A stretch of DNA of 64,000 nt from Schizochytrium sp. CCTCC M209059 (GCA_000818945.1 KN805371.1:618666-682665); one strand, 5' to 3'. Shown: positions 1 to 9,391, numbered from the stretch's first letter. Numbers and translations: made by a program. Notes: a model not told the origin generated them from the sequence alone.

Positions 1-556
1 GGTTAAAGTGGAGCGTCGACGCTCTCCTCGTAGACGTCTACGCTCGCGTCTGCGCGTCTGTGTGCGCGCCTCGCTCTGCGCCAGCGTTGACGCCGGCCCC
101 GTCCGACTTGGCTCTGCAGCAGCAGCAGATCGCAGCGCTCGCCCATCCTAGCGTGAGTGAGGCCTCTGTCCTGTCTGCTGGGTAGGGTTATAACACACTT
201 GCGCGCGGCGCCCGCAAGTGCAACAAATTTTTCCTCAAGCGGTCTTCGACCCCCGGCAAGTGCGGAAAGGCGGCTCGGCGTGCCGCGAGTGGGTAGAGCG
301 GCGAGTCGCAAGTGGGTAACGCGGCGCGCAAGTGAAGAATGGCGCGGCCAAAGGCCAACAAAGGAGGCGCCGCGGGCGAGGCGCGCGGGCGAGCGCGGCG
401 GCGGGTCCGGCGGCAGCGCTGCGCCGCCCGTCTCCTTTCGCGGCGCGCTGCGCCGCCGCAGGTTAGAGCGTGCGAGCAGCAGCAGCAGCAGCAGAAGCAG
501 CAAACCATTTGTAGTTTATCTCGCGGCCATCCATACATACATCCGTCTTTCCATCC
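1..556 (+). other. Upstream region of the TBP gene
   Basis: No convincing coding region. The long frames here are GC-rich and low complexity. The stretch holds CAG-type triplet runs (near 117-127 and 475-495) and a cluster of GCAAGTG heptamers listed separately. It most likely contains the core promoter and 5' UTR of the TBP gene, whose ATG is at 557. Confidence 0.6.
196..334. promoter_or_regulatory. Cluster of GCAAGTG heptamers (E-box-like) upstream of TBP
   Basis: GCAAGTG occurs at 214-220, 256-262, 308-314 and 328-334 on the plus strand, with its reverse complement CACTTGC at 196-202 and a one-base variant GCGAGTG at 285-291. The core CAAGTG fits the general E-box pattern CANNTG. The last copy lies about 220 bp before the TBP ATG. 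The copies are seen directly; a regulatory role is inference. Confidence 0.4.
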
Positions 557-1276
557 ATGGCGGGCGGCAGCGGCGGCGGCGGCGGCGCGGGGGCTGCGGG
601 GCAGGCGGCGGCGGCACTGGCGGCACCTGCGCCGCCGAACAGGGCCGTTGTGAGCGCGGCGGGCGCGGGAGCCGTGAGCAGCGGCGAAGGCGGCGCCAAA
701 GAAGGCCAAAAGTCATATACGCACCCGCAGTCCGGCGTGACGATCCTGACGCAAAACGTTGTGGCCACAATCAACTGCCATGTGACGCTGGACCTCATGG
801 ACGTGGCCACGCAAACCAGGAATAGCGAGTACAACCCACAGCGTTTCTCTGCGGTTGTGCTGCGCATCCGACAGCCGAAAACGACGGCACTGATCTTCAG
901 CTCAGGCAAACTCGTGGTGACGGGCGCCAAGAGCATCGAGGAAGCCAACATGGCCGCACGAAAGTTCTGTGTCATTATCCGCAAACTTGGCAACCAAGAG
1001 GCAAAGTCCTCTGACTTCAAGGTGCAAAACATTGTTTGCTCCTGCGACTGTAGATTTGCTATCCGTCTCGAGGCCTTGGCTCTCGCTCACGGCAAGTTTT
1101 CTAGCTTCGAGCCAGAGCTCTTTCCTGGGCTCATTTACCGGATGGCCTCCCCCAAGGTCGTTCTGCTCATCTTTGTGTCTGGCAAGGTAGTTATCACCGG
1201 CGCCAAGGAGCAGCACCACTCCTATGAAGCTTTTGCAAAAATATACCCTGTTCTTCTGGAATTCAAAAAGTCATGA
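557..1276 (+). CDS. TBP: TATA-box-binding protein (TBP)
   Basis: General transcription factor that binds the TATA element as the core of TFIID and also serves Pol I and Pol III. The 239-aa product has a low-complexity Gly/Ala N-terminus (about 1-55) followed by the two-repeat saddle. The repeats carry NSEYNPQRFSAVVLRIRQP and ALIFSSGKLVVTGAKS in repeat 1, and FSSFEPELFPGLIYRM and LLIFVSGKVVITGAK in repeat 2. The four phenylalanines that kink DNA in known TBPs all appear present. The first repeat is divergent: VATQTRN replaces the near-universal ALRARN, so a TBP-related factor is an alternative. The ATG sits in a good context (CCATCCATGG). The 3' end faces the CDK gene. Confidence 0.93.
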   Translation: MAGGSGGGGGAGAAGQAAAALAAPAPPNRAVVSAAGAGAVSSGEGGAKEGQKSYTHPQSGVTILTQNVVATINCHVTLDLMDVATQTRNSEYNPQRFSAVVLRIRQPKTTALIFSSGKLVVTGAKSIEEANMAARKFCVIIRKLGNQEAKSSDFKVQNIVCSCDCRFAIRLEALALAHGKFSSFEPELFPGLIYRMASPKVVLLIFVSGKVVITGAKEQHHSYEAFAKIYPVLLEFKKS

Positions 1277-1531
1277 AGAATAAATGAGTGAATGAATGAA
1301 TGAAAGTAAGAACGTAAAGATAATAAAAAAGAGAACTTGAATGAATGACGATCTTCTTTTTTCGAATAAAAATGCAAAAACAAAACACTTTTTGCTCTGC
1401 TCTGACCTGCTCTGCTGCGCCCCTCTGTTGTCTTACTTTGTCCTTTGCGTCTCACTCCTCCTTCACGAAGAGAACGTCGCGATGCTTGAAATTGAAAGCT
1501 CCGTCATTCATGCTTTATCTCTCATGTGAAA
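1277..1531. other. Convergent 3' spacer TBP/CDK
   Basis: AT-rich spacer between two converging genes. An AATAAA hexamer lies at 1279-1284, directly after the TBP stop, followed by a short GAAT-type tetranucleotide run (about 1285-1304). A further AATAAA-type string lies near 1364. These could serve 3'-end formation; this is inference. Confidence 0.4.
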
Positions 1532-4297
1532 TCACGAATTTTGGCTCTGATCACGACCATTGGTGCGCCCCGCCGAAGAGAGCGAGTCTTGCCCTGTGGA
1601 ATTCCGCGTTTCTCGGGGATCCCGAGCCGGATCTTGGCTGTTCCTCGAGTCACGTACGTCTCTTGCGTCACGAGTATCCCGTGACTCATGAACATCCCGC
1701 GTGTTCCGCAGTGGCTCGCGAGACGTATCGCGCGAAGACTCGCGTTGTTGATCATTATACGAGGTTCGGCCGCCTCTTGGGGGGCCCCGTGAAGCTGCAT
1801 CTCGAGACGAATCGCGAGACTCACGTGAAGTGTCACGAGGACCACGCGGAGCATCGCGCGGAGCATCGCGCGGAGCGTCACGAAAGGTGTCACGGAAAGG
1901 ATCACGAGGACCGCGCGGAGCATCGCGAGGGTCCCGTAAAGGAGGATCGCGAGGACCACGCCGAGCATCGCGGGGGTCTCGCAAAGAATCGCGGGGTTCG
2001 CGCATATCTCTTGCTGCACGAGAATCGTGAGCCCGGCGCGACTCGCGAGCGTCACGACTCGAACGAGGCTCAGTCTCAGTGTAACGTCCACGCGACCGAG
2101 ATCTGCGTGTTCTTGAACGAGAGCGACGTTCCCGGCCCCGTCCAAGAGACCGAGATCTTTCGCTCGACGAGACATACCGTCGGTCGAGAGTTCGACCGGG
2201 TGACCGATCGCGGTCCCACCCGTGCGCACGTGGGGGCGGAACCGAGCTTCCAGCGTCAACAGAGCGAGGAGGAAGTGGAAGTCCGCGACTACCGGCAAGA
2301 CGATCACGATCACGATCACGATCACGGTCCCAGTCGCGATCCCTTCCTCGATAACGATCACGGTCCCAATCCCGATCACGATCGTAATCTCGAGGGTAAT
2401 CGTAGGCTCGATCACGCTCCCAGCTACGACCCCGGTACCCACGACGCGAACTCCGGCTTCGACTCCGGCTCACACTTCTCGCAAAATCCCTCTCACCACC
2501 TCTGCCAAGCCGGCCCCGATCTCTGCTCCGACTGCGTCGTGCCCATGCCTGGTTACGATCGCGATCCCCGTGCTCGCGGCTGCCATTCCGAGCAGCCATC
2601 ACAGTGCCAGGCGCGCCAGATCGTCGATCATGCTCGTGCTCTTCACGAGAAGACATGCGGATGTCCCCATGCCGAGGCCGCCCATTCATAAAGTCACCAG
2701 AGCCGCGCGCTCGAGCCCTCTCCCGGCGCTCTTGACTTCGAGGGCGACGCAAGGATGATGGAGACTCCGAGAGTGCAAGTTGGCGCTGAACCGATGACGA
2801 TGCAGATGTAGCAGACGAAGAAATGTGCGTTGAAGCAGGCGGAGCGAGTGGACGGCCACCACGTGCTGGTGTGGAGTGTCGGCTATTCGAGTCTCCACTC
2901 ATGCCCTCGCCAGCAGCACTAGAGGCACCCGGCTTAGAGGGGCTCCCCACGGCGGCGCTACCGCTCATTCCCGTCTGTGAGCGAAGTGGACCGGCCTCAG
3001 CTCGCTTCACCTTGGTATGGGAGTGTGCGCGGAGGTGGTTCTTTGTTTCCCATTCGTGCAGGCCTTGCTGTGACGTAGCAAGCGCTCCAACGTCAATGGG
3101 TGCAAGCTCCTCCGGGGTCACAGCCTTTGTCGCATATAAAGACTGTAGTGCTTGCTCGGCTGTCCACCGTGTCGATGGGTCGAGCGCGAGGAGATGCTGA
3201 ATCAAGTCAAAGGCGTCCTTGGGACACTTTTTTTGAAGATACTCGGCCAGTCTCCCGGGCGGCTCTTTGATCGCCATTCGCTTGCTTCCCTTAATAGCAT
3301 CCTTTACAATCGTTGAATTGAAATCCTTGAGTTCGCAGAGCCACATTTGATTGGGTAGCGTGCCAATATCCTTCCAGTGTGATTCACGCATTGGCGTCCC
3401 GCATAGCTCAAAGATTTTGCGCAGCTGGTCCAGCTCTGCCTTGCCTTGCAGCAACGCAGTCCCCATGATAAGCTCCGCGATGATACAGCCCACCGACCAC
3501 ATGTCCACGCCCATGTCGTAGTGCTCTGATCCGAGGAGAAGCTCTGGAGCGCGATACCAGAGTGTGACAACGCGATTTGTGTACGTTCGCGGAACCGACG
3601 CTTGGCCCTCGACCCCTCGAAGACCCATGCGTCTAGCCAATCCAAAGTCTGTTACTTTGAGCTGGTGACGACCGCTGATTAGAATATTAGAACACTTGAT
3701 ATCGCGATGGCACACGTCATTCTCGTGTAAATAAGCGAGCGCGCTGAGCAATTGCCGCGTGTAGCACCTAATTTCCTCGGCGTGAAGCTCTGTCCAGCTC
3801 GACAGACCGGCAAGATCCATCTCAAAATACTCGAACACCAAATAGATTGACCCATTGTCCGCCGACGTGCCGTTCGCACGAGCCGAGGTCACCACCTCAA
3901 TTAGATTGACCATGTTTGGGTGTCGTAGAGAGCGCAAGAGGCGAATTTCCCGCAGAGTTTGCATAGGAGCTCCACGATCCCTTTTTTTTGCATCCACAGT
4001 AACTCGCTTAAGTGCTACTTCTACGTTTGTCTGGATGTCACGACCGCGAAACACTTTCCCATAAGTTCCCTGGCCTACTTGAGCTGTGGTGGTATAACAC
4101 TTGATACTTCGGCTGCCCCAGACGCTCGAAGGATGAGGCAACCTTGCGTCTTGAATTTGTGTACTGCGTGGCGCGGGTGAACGTGCCCCGGGTCCAGCAA
4201 TGTATCTTCCCTGAGCTGATGGCATTTGTTGTTCACGTTGGCGCGACTGCTGGCGCAGAGGCGATGGCATTGCTGGGTTCGAACGGGCTGCATGCAT
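1532..4297 (-). CDS. CDK9/CDK12-like cyclin-dependent kinase with RS/RD-rich C-terminal tail
   Basis: Ser/Thr kinase of the transcriptional CDK branch, which phosphorylates the RNA polymerase II CTD with a cyclin T/K-type partner. The kinase domain spans about residues 68-390 of 921. It has the glycine loop GQGTYGKVF, catalytic K97, the C-helix PMQTLREIRLL (PITAIRE equivalent), HRDIKCSNIL with D199, DFG at 217-219, and the T-loop TNRVVTLWYRAPELLLG. HRDIKCSN together with YTNRVVTLWYRAPE is typical of CDK9/12/13. The C-terminal half (about 480-921) is Arg/Ser/Asp-rich with many RD, RS and RE dipeptides. In animal CDK12/13 the RS region is N-terminal, so the order is inverted here. The ATG is at 4295-4297, divergent from PPME1. 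CDK9 versus CDK12 cannot be decided without a tree. Confidence 0.88.
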   Translation of the reverse strand: MHAARSNPAMPSPLRQQSRQREQQMPSAQGRYIAGPGARSPAPRSTQIQDARLPHPSSVWGSRSIKCYTTTAQVGQGTYGKVFRGRDIQTNVEVALKRVTVDAKKRDRGAPMQTLREIRLLRSLRHPNMVNLIEVVTSARANGTSADNGSIYLVFEYFEMDLAGLSSWTELHAEEIRCYTRQLLSALAYLHENDVCHRDIKCSNILISGRHQLKVTDFGLARRMGLRGVEGQASVPRTYTNRVVTLWYRAPELLLGSEHYDMGVDMWSVGCIIAELIMGTALLQGKAELDQLRKIFELCGTPMRESHWKDIGTLPNQMWLCELKDFNSTIVKDAIKGSKRMAIKEPPGRLAEYLQKKCPKDAFDLIQHLLALDPSTRWTAEQALQSLYATKAVTPEELAPIDVGALATSQQGLHEWETKNHLRAHSHTKVKRAEAGPLRSQTGMSGSAAVGSPSKPGASSAAGEGMSGDSNSRHSTPARGGRPLAPPASTHISSSATSASSSVQRQLALSESPSSLRRPRSQERRERARARGSGDFMNGRPRHGDIRMSSREEHEHDRRSGAPGTVMAARNGSREHGDRDRNQAWARRSRSRDRGRLGRGGERDFARSVSRSRSRSSRRGYRGRSWERDRAYDYPRDYDRDRDWDRDRYRGRDRDWDRDRDRDRDRLAGSRGLPLPPRSVDAGSSVPPPRAHGWDRDRSPGRTLDRRYVSSSERSRSLGRGRERRSRSRTRRSRSRGRYTETEPRSSRDARESRRAHDSRAARDMREPRDSLRDPRDARRGPRDPPLRDPRDAPRGPRDPFRDTFRDAPRDAPRDAPRGPRDTSRESRDSSRDAASRGPPRGGRTSYNDQQRESSRDTSREPLRNTRDVHESRDTRDARDVRDSRNSQDPARDPRETRNSTGQDSLSSAGRTNGRDQSQNS

Positions 4298-5268
4298 GTT
4301 TGATTTGATCTTTGCGGTTTTGATTCAAGCGATCTACTGTCAAGTCAAGAGATGACACGCAGACAGAACCAAAAAAACGGCCACAGTTGATCGCAGCGCC
4401 TTTCGATTTTGCTGATCGTTCCCACGCGCGCGAGCACCACCCTCTATGCGCGACTCCGAATCTGCCACCTTGCCAGCCCGACAGCCAGCCAGCCAGCTAG
4501 CTACTTAGCCTGCTCTATCTGCGAGGAGTTGCGAGTCACAGCTCTCGCTCGCGTCTTGAAAGCACGTTGTCCTCTCCTTCTCCTTCTCCTTGCTCTTATC
4601 CTCCGCGGACTCGTCACCGTCCTCGCCGTTGTTCTTGTCGCCGCCGCTGGCGCCGCCGCCGCTGCCGAGGGCAAGCACGTCTCACTCCCTCCGCGAGCGC
4701 CGAGAAGAAAGACGCCGCGAGCGCCAACGAGCTTGGCAGGAAAGCGCTCTGGCGCAGGGAGGGGGGGGGAGAGACCCGGCCGCGCGACGCGGTTCTGCTC
4801 CTCCGCGCACGCGCAGGCGATCGGTCGATCGCGGGATCAAGAGATCGAGAGATAGATAGATAGGGAGATGGTCGTTCGATTTGCCATGCTTTTTTCCTCG
4901 GCCCCCTTTTTATTTTTTTGGCGGCGGCGGCGACAAGCAGCAGCGCCGCTTTTTTTGGTCGCGTTCCCTTGTGTTCTTCGGCTAGCGTTCTCTTTCCCAT
5001 TAATGCGTTTCGCAGATATTTCGCGCCTGACTGTGATCGACATGAGCGCAGCGCCTGAGCGAGAGCGTGCATAACTTTTTTATGCGAGCACGCGCGCGGG
5101 GGCTGCAGTCGAGTCCGGCAGGGCCGAAGCAGACAGACGTCTTGAGCGCGATTGAGACCGCCGAGGAGTTCGACTTTGCAGTTGTCTCGGGGAGTTGAAT
5201 CGACGTCGACCGAGGGTCGACTTCAATCTCGTCAACCTGCGTCGTGTGTTGCAGCGTCGGCGCAAACG
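4298..5268. promoter_or_regulatory. Divergent spacer between CDK and PPME1
   Basis: About 970 bp with no supported gene. It contains CAGCCAGC-type short repeats near 4480-4500, a GATA run near 4849-4864, pyrimidine tracts and T-runs near 4885-4920. It must hold both 5' UTRs and promoters. No individual element can be assigned with confidence. Confidence 0.45.
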
Positions 5269-6561
5269 ATGTGGACCAAAGCGGCGGTGGCGTCGGCGGC
5301 AGCAGCAGCGGCAGCGGACTCGATGCAGGACGCGAACGCCTCTACGCCGCACGCGTGGGCGGCCGCGGCACGGGTCCGGATGGCTGAGGGCACCAAAGTT
5401 ATGGTGCGCTGGGCGCCGGCCGTGGCGCTGCAGACCCCGACTGGGATGCGCGGACCGCTCGAGGCGGCTGCGGACATGGAGATTGACGATGAAGACAGCA
5501 TTCCTGTGCTTGAAACGGGACAAATTGGACTCGACAAAGGTCGGGCACTCGTTCTCTTCTTGCATGGCGCTGGCCAATCATCGCAGACATGGGCTACTAC
5601 GATCGCGGAGTTGCAACGCATGATCAGAGGCCCAAACGCCCCGGCTCTAGTCGCATACGACGCACGTGCACACGGAGCGACACGGATCAGCCCTACTGAT
5701 CACAATAACGCTTACGAAACAATGGACAAGGATCATCTCGTGAACGACGCGCTTAGTCTGCTTGATGCTCTATGCAGCGCGTCCAATGAGGGAGATGATG
5801 CGAGATCGTCCGCAGCAAAACCAGCCCATGTATTTATCGTTGGTCACAGCATGGGCGGAGCGATCGCATGCTGGCTGGCTCAGGCACTGCAAGCATCACG
5901 CACAGAGACGATGCAAGTTCGAGGACTCTTTGTCATGGATACCGTCGAGGAGCTCGCTCTTGCCTCCCTTGAGAATTCTCTTCGATCTGTGACGTCGCGT
6001 CCCGCAGGTTTCGCAAGTCTTGAAGCTGCAGTGGGGTGGGCCCTTGAGCACGGGATGACCCAGAACCCTATTTCTGCGTTACCATCGATGCGCGGTCAGC
6101 TGCGTGCCGCCACCCCGGAAGAGGCGCAGGCCTTTGGAGCTGAATCTGGTCTTGTTTGGCGCACAGAGCTCGAAAAGAGCTACCACCACTGGGCTGGCTG
6201 GTTTGCGGGCTTTTCGCAGGCTTTTGTTGATATCAAGCTCATCAACAAAGCCATTCTTCTCGCCGGCCGCGAACGTCTGGATCAGCCCATGATGGTGGGT
6301 CACATGCAGGGTAAGTTGACAAGCTGTGCTGCTCAGATCATGCTTTGCGAGCGCATAGAACAGCGTATAAATCTCACATGCTTTTCTCGGAAATCTTCTT
6401 TCCAACATCATGCTTTCAAAGGTAAATTCAAGCTTATTGTGTTTCCGGAGGTGCGCGTGGGTCATTTTGTGCATGAAGACGCACCCGTACGAACCGCGCA
6501 GGAGCTCTTGGGGTTTCTCAATCGCAGGGTGTCGCTACCTGCGTTTCTGCGAAAAGGCTAG
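5269..6561 (+). CDS. PPME1: Protein phosphatase methylesterase 1 (PPME1), two exons
   Basis: Carboxyl methylesterase that removes the C-terminal methyl ester from the PP2A catalytic subunit. It is an alpha/beta hydrolase. Exons are 5269-6310 and 6422-6561, giving 393 aa, close to the 386 aa of the human protein. Visible features are the oxyanion region LFLHGAGQSSQTW, the nucleophile elbow GHSMGGAIA (S194), MDTVEE with D224, the family-specific WRTELEKSYHHWAGWF and LLAGRERLDQPMMVGHMQG, and VGHFVHEDAP with H362. The triad is complete. Splicing 6311-6421 restores HMQGKFK, as in family members. The open frame continues upstream from a TTG at 5152, but the first ATG is 5269. The C-terminus runs past the FLNRR end seen in animals by about ten residues. 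Confidence 0.93.
   Translation: MWTKAAVASAAAAAAADSMQDANASTPHAWAAAARVRMAEGTKVMVRWAPAVALQTPTGMRGPLEAAADMEIDDEDSIPVLETGQIGLDKGRALVLFLHGAGQSSQTWATTIAELQRMIRGPNAPALVAYDARAHGATRISPTDHNNAYETMDKDHLVNDALSLLDALCSASNEGDDARSSAAKPAHVFIVGHSMGGAIACWLAQALQASRTETMQVRGLFVMDTVEELALASLENSLRSVTSRPAGFASLEAAVGWALEHGMTQNPISALPSMRGQLRAATPEEAQAFGAESGLVWRTELEKSYHHWAGWFAGFSQAFVDIKLINKAILLAGRERLDQPMMVGHMQGKLTSCAAQIMLCERIEQRINLTCFSRKSSFQHHAFKGKFKLIVFPEVRVGHFVHEDAPVRTAQELLGFLNRRVSLPAFLRKG
6311..6421 (+). other. Intron in PPME1 (111 nt, stop-free, multiple of three)
   Basis: The donor is GTAAGT at 6311-6316 and the acceptor AG at 6420-6421. Removal joins CATGCAGG to GTAAATTC, giving the conserved MQGKFK. The intron is 3 x 37 nt and has no in-frame stop, so an unspliced transcript would still encode a full-length protein with 37 extra residues just before the catalytic histidine. 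Confidence 0.88.
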
Positions 6562-6691
6562 GTCTTGACCCAGACACGATCTTTACTCACACGCCCCTCC
6601 TTTCCTTATTGATACAAGCAAAAGTGCGTGTGGAAACTTTTGTGTTCCTCCGAGTGAATCGCTTCTTCATTGACCGAGGGAACTACTACCT

Positions 6692-9391
6692 CTACATGCT
6701 GTGGTACATGCTGCGATGCTCGTCTCTCTCTTGTGCAAAGTGCAAAACCTTGACCTCGCGAAGCACGACCTGCTGACGGGCCTCAATCTTTTGCAACTGA
6801 ATCCCGATTTTGGTGTTCATGGCATTCACTTCCTCGCGGAGTCGCGCGAGCGCTGTTCGAAAGTTCTTGGTGCTGCTCGCATCGGAGAGCGCTTCACTTC
6901 GTCGCTGGATTTCTACATTGAGTTCGTCTCGCTGGTCTTCCAGCTCCGCCATGCGCTCGGCAAGTTCGTTGACAACAAGTCGTAGCGCATCGGTTCGAGA
7001 TTGGATAGTCCGTGCGTGTGCATTCAAAGCGCTTTGGGTATCGCGTTCAAGCTCAAAGGCCCGCGCGATTCGCGTCTCACCGTGACGAATGTGTTCCAAC
7101 TCTTGCGACCAGACAGCGGCCGCGCAGTTGAGCCGCTCGATAGCCGTGCTGCATTCCTGGCCAAGTTTGGCCTTGTGCACGGACAGAATTTCCTGTCGGC
7201 CTCGCCACGTCCCCTTCAATTGAGCATGGCACATTTGACTCACGTGCTGCAACCTTAGTCCCACTTTTTCTTTTTCTAGCTCCCAGGCTTTCGCCGCGTC
7301 TTGCGACGGGTTCTCTAGCTTCGGCAGCAGAATTGGCGCCCCAATCGCCCCCGAGGTGGCGCGCGCACGCCGTTGCAAGGATGAATCATCTTTGCCGAAT
7401 ATTCTGTCGCCACCATCACCATATTCTTCTTCTTCTTCTTCTTCCTCTTCGCCTTCGCTGTGCTCGAAGTCTACGATACTTGATGTGTCGTCCAGTTGCT
7501 CCTCATCGACCTCGAGCGAGATTGCATCTGATCTGACAGAAGCATAATTTGGCATCCGAAGCTGCACCTTTTGGACGCGGAAGACTAAAGCCTCCGCAAG
7601 CACGCGAATGACTCGACACACACCCAAACCGAATCCATGAACAAGCTGTGCTGGACCGATCTCTGCGACCTGGTCTTGGATGCTTGGGCCCAAGCGATTC
7701 ATGACAGCTAGAAGCGACCGCGAGACATTCAGAGGCGGCGTCATAGCTTCATACATCCAGTTCGAATTCATTCGGCGCAGCATCCACGAGCACAGCTTCA
7801 TGCACGATGCAAATTGTGCATGCCTTTCGCCATCTCCACCTCCAATCATCGAGGGATCATGCGCAAACCGAACAGCAGGATGAAGGTCCCTTCCATCATA
7901 AGCTGCTAAGGCAAGGTAATCCGCCGCCTTGTCGATTTCGAGGAGAGCGCACCCAGTGAGTGCCGGTCTGACCGCTGTATCATCGTCCCCGACCCTCTCT
8001 GTGGTTTTTCGCCCATGCTCGTTTCGTTTTGATAGGTGCTTGTGCTTGTGCTGTTGCTGCCGCTTGGCGCTTCCGGGAGAATCTGAAGGCTGCAGGTGCG
8101 ATGGCTCGCTGCGAGGCTGACTTACATCCTTTTCCCGTTCGCCGACAGCTTCCGTGACAGCGTGAACAGGCGATGGTTTCAAGGCTGTTCGTTGCGTTGC
8201 AATCGTTGGTGGGCGCATGTCAAGACTCGTTTGTATCGCCTCCGCGCGAAGACAGATTTCAGCCATGTCTGGCCGTCGTTCGGATTTTACCAAGAGCATG
8301 GCGTCAACGAGCGTGCCAAGCTCCTCGGAATAGTGACCCTCCAGCTCGAGAGCGGGATAAGATCCATTTGAAATTTTGCGGAATAGCTCGGGCAATGCAA
8401 TGCCTTCTTCTTTGAAGGGAGAACGGAGCGCCACAAGCTCGTACAGGATGCATCCAAGGCTCCAAACATCGGACTTCCAGTCGTATCCCTTTCCCCGCAA
8501 GACTTCAGGCGACATATACAGAGGTGTACCCACCTTGGAGTGCGCCGTCAGCGTAGTGTCACTCAAAGCTCGGCCAAGGCCAAGGTCCCCAACCTTAACT
8601 GATCCATCTGTCATGAGAAAGACGTTGGCCGGCTTCAAATCACGGTGCATGATGCGTTTGGCGTGCATGTGCTCGATGGCGCTTGCAAGCTGAGTAAAGT
8701 ATTTCCAAATAACGCGCTCCTGAAATCCTTTGTTCTTTTCCCGCGCCTTGCGGATTTGACGCTTTAAATCGCCGGCACTTGCCCACTCCAGTACAATGAT
8801 GAGCTCGTCCTTATCAATGAAGGCATCGAGGCACTGAATAATATTTACGTGGTCAAGTGCTCGAATCAGATCCACCTCCTCGAGACACTTGATGCGCGTC
8901 TTGCGACTCATATTCGAGAACACAGACACGCGCTTGAGCGCGCACATTTGGCCGCTTGACTTGCGCTCGGCGCGGAAGACTGTCGAGAATTTCCCTCTGC
9001 CGACCGCTCCAAAGACATTGTAATCGGTGAGACACGTTGTACTGTTGCTGCTGACGGATTCGAGAAGTTCTTTGTCGCGCGCTCTTCTTCTCGTCTTACT
9101 CCTTTGGTCTTTGCGGCCTGAAATGAGTGCTGTTGCCGTGGCGGTCGTCGCTGTCAAGATCGTCATCGGTGTTGTCGTGGTAGTGTTGCCGATGCTGGCT
9201 GCCTCATGGGCATCCTCATCACTCGCTACGCCGGTGTAGGTTACACCTGCAACAATTCCAGCATCAGCACGCGCTGTTGCTGAAGAGCTCTTGGACGTCA
9301 AGCTGTCTCTGGAGAAGGTAACTTTCCCCTCATCTTGGCCTTCCCGCCTTTCGATTGATGGTGGCGATGATGGTCGCTCGGAGCTGACCAT
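6692..9391 (-). CDS. NEK6/7-type NIMA-related kinase fused to a full-length IFT57-like protein
   Basis: A single 899-aa frame with ATG at 9389-9391. Residues 1-120 are low complexity. Residues 124-390 form a NEK kinase: GRGKFSTVFRA, K153, HRDLKPANVF with D251, DLGLGR (269-274, the NEK6/7-type replacement of DFG) and GTPLYMSPEVLRGKGYDWKSD. After a disordered linker (about 395-478), residues 480-890 resemble intraflagellar transport protein IFT57: an N-terminal helical domain (FASCMKLCSWMLRR..., HGFGLGVCRVIRVLAEALV), an acidic segment, then a long coiled coil ending in TALARLREEVNAMNTKIGI, which matches the IFT57 C-terminal pattern. IFT57 is an IFT-B subunit, and NEKs control cilia and the cell cycle. 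No stop or intron signal separates the halves. Kinase identity is certain; IFT57 identity is by pattern recall. Confidence 0.85.
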   Translation of the reverse strand: MVSSERPSSPPSIERREGQDEGKVTFSRDSLTSKSSSATARADAGIVAGVTYTGVASDEDAHEAASIGNTTTTTPMTILTATTATATALISGRKDQRSKTRRRARDKELLESVSSNSTTCLTDYNVFGAVGRGKFSTVFRAERKSSGQMCALKRVSVFSNMSRKTRIKCLEEVDLIRALDHVNIIQCLDAFIDKDELIIVLEWASAGDLKRQIRKAREKNKGFQERVIWKYFTQLASAIEHMHAKRIMHRDLKPANVFLMTDGSVKVGDLGLGRALSDTTLTAHSKVGTPLYMSPEVLRGKGYDWKSDVWSLGCILYELVALRSPFKEEGIALPELFRKISNGSYPALELEGHYSEELGTLVDAMLLVKSERRPDMAEICLRAEAIQTSLDMRPPTIATQRTALKPSPVHAVTEAVGEREKDVSQPRSEPSHLQPSDSPGSAKRQQQHKHKHLSKRNEHGRKTTERVGDDDTAVRPALTGCALLEIDKAADYLALAAYDGRDLHPAVRFAHDPSMIGGGDGERHAQFASCMKLCSWMLRRMNSNWMYEAMTPPLNVSRSLLAVMNRLGPSIQDQVAEIGPAQLVHGFGLGVCRVIRVLAEALVFRVQKVQLRMPNYASVRSDAISLEVDEEQLDDTSSIVDFEHSEGEEEEEEEEEYGDGGDRIFGKDDSSLQRRARATSGAIGAPILLPKLENPSQDAAKAWELEKEKVGLRLQHVSQMCHAQLKGTWRGRQEILSVHKAKLGQECSTAIERLNCAAAVWSQELEHIRHGETRIARAFELERDTQSALNAHARTIQSRTDALRLVVNELAERMAELEDQRDELNVEIQRRSEALSDASSTKNFRTALARLREEVNAMNTKIGIQLQKIEARQQVVLREVKVLHFAQERDEHRSMYHSM

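Noticed and set aside
3..503. Minus-strand frame starting with a run of Leu upstream of TBP
   Set aside because: The run is the CAG repeat read in reverse. No domain and no plausible gene structure.
1345..2691. 448-codon plus-strand open frame rich in His/Asp/Glu
   Set aside because: It is the antisense of the RD/RS-rich tail of the CDK gene, whose kinase domain is continuous with that tail on the minus strand. The frame is a by-product of biased arginine/serine codons.
5152..5268. Upstream in-frame extension of PPME1 from TTG
   Set aside because: Begins with a non-ATG codon. The first ATG (5269) gives a length close to the family.
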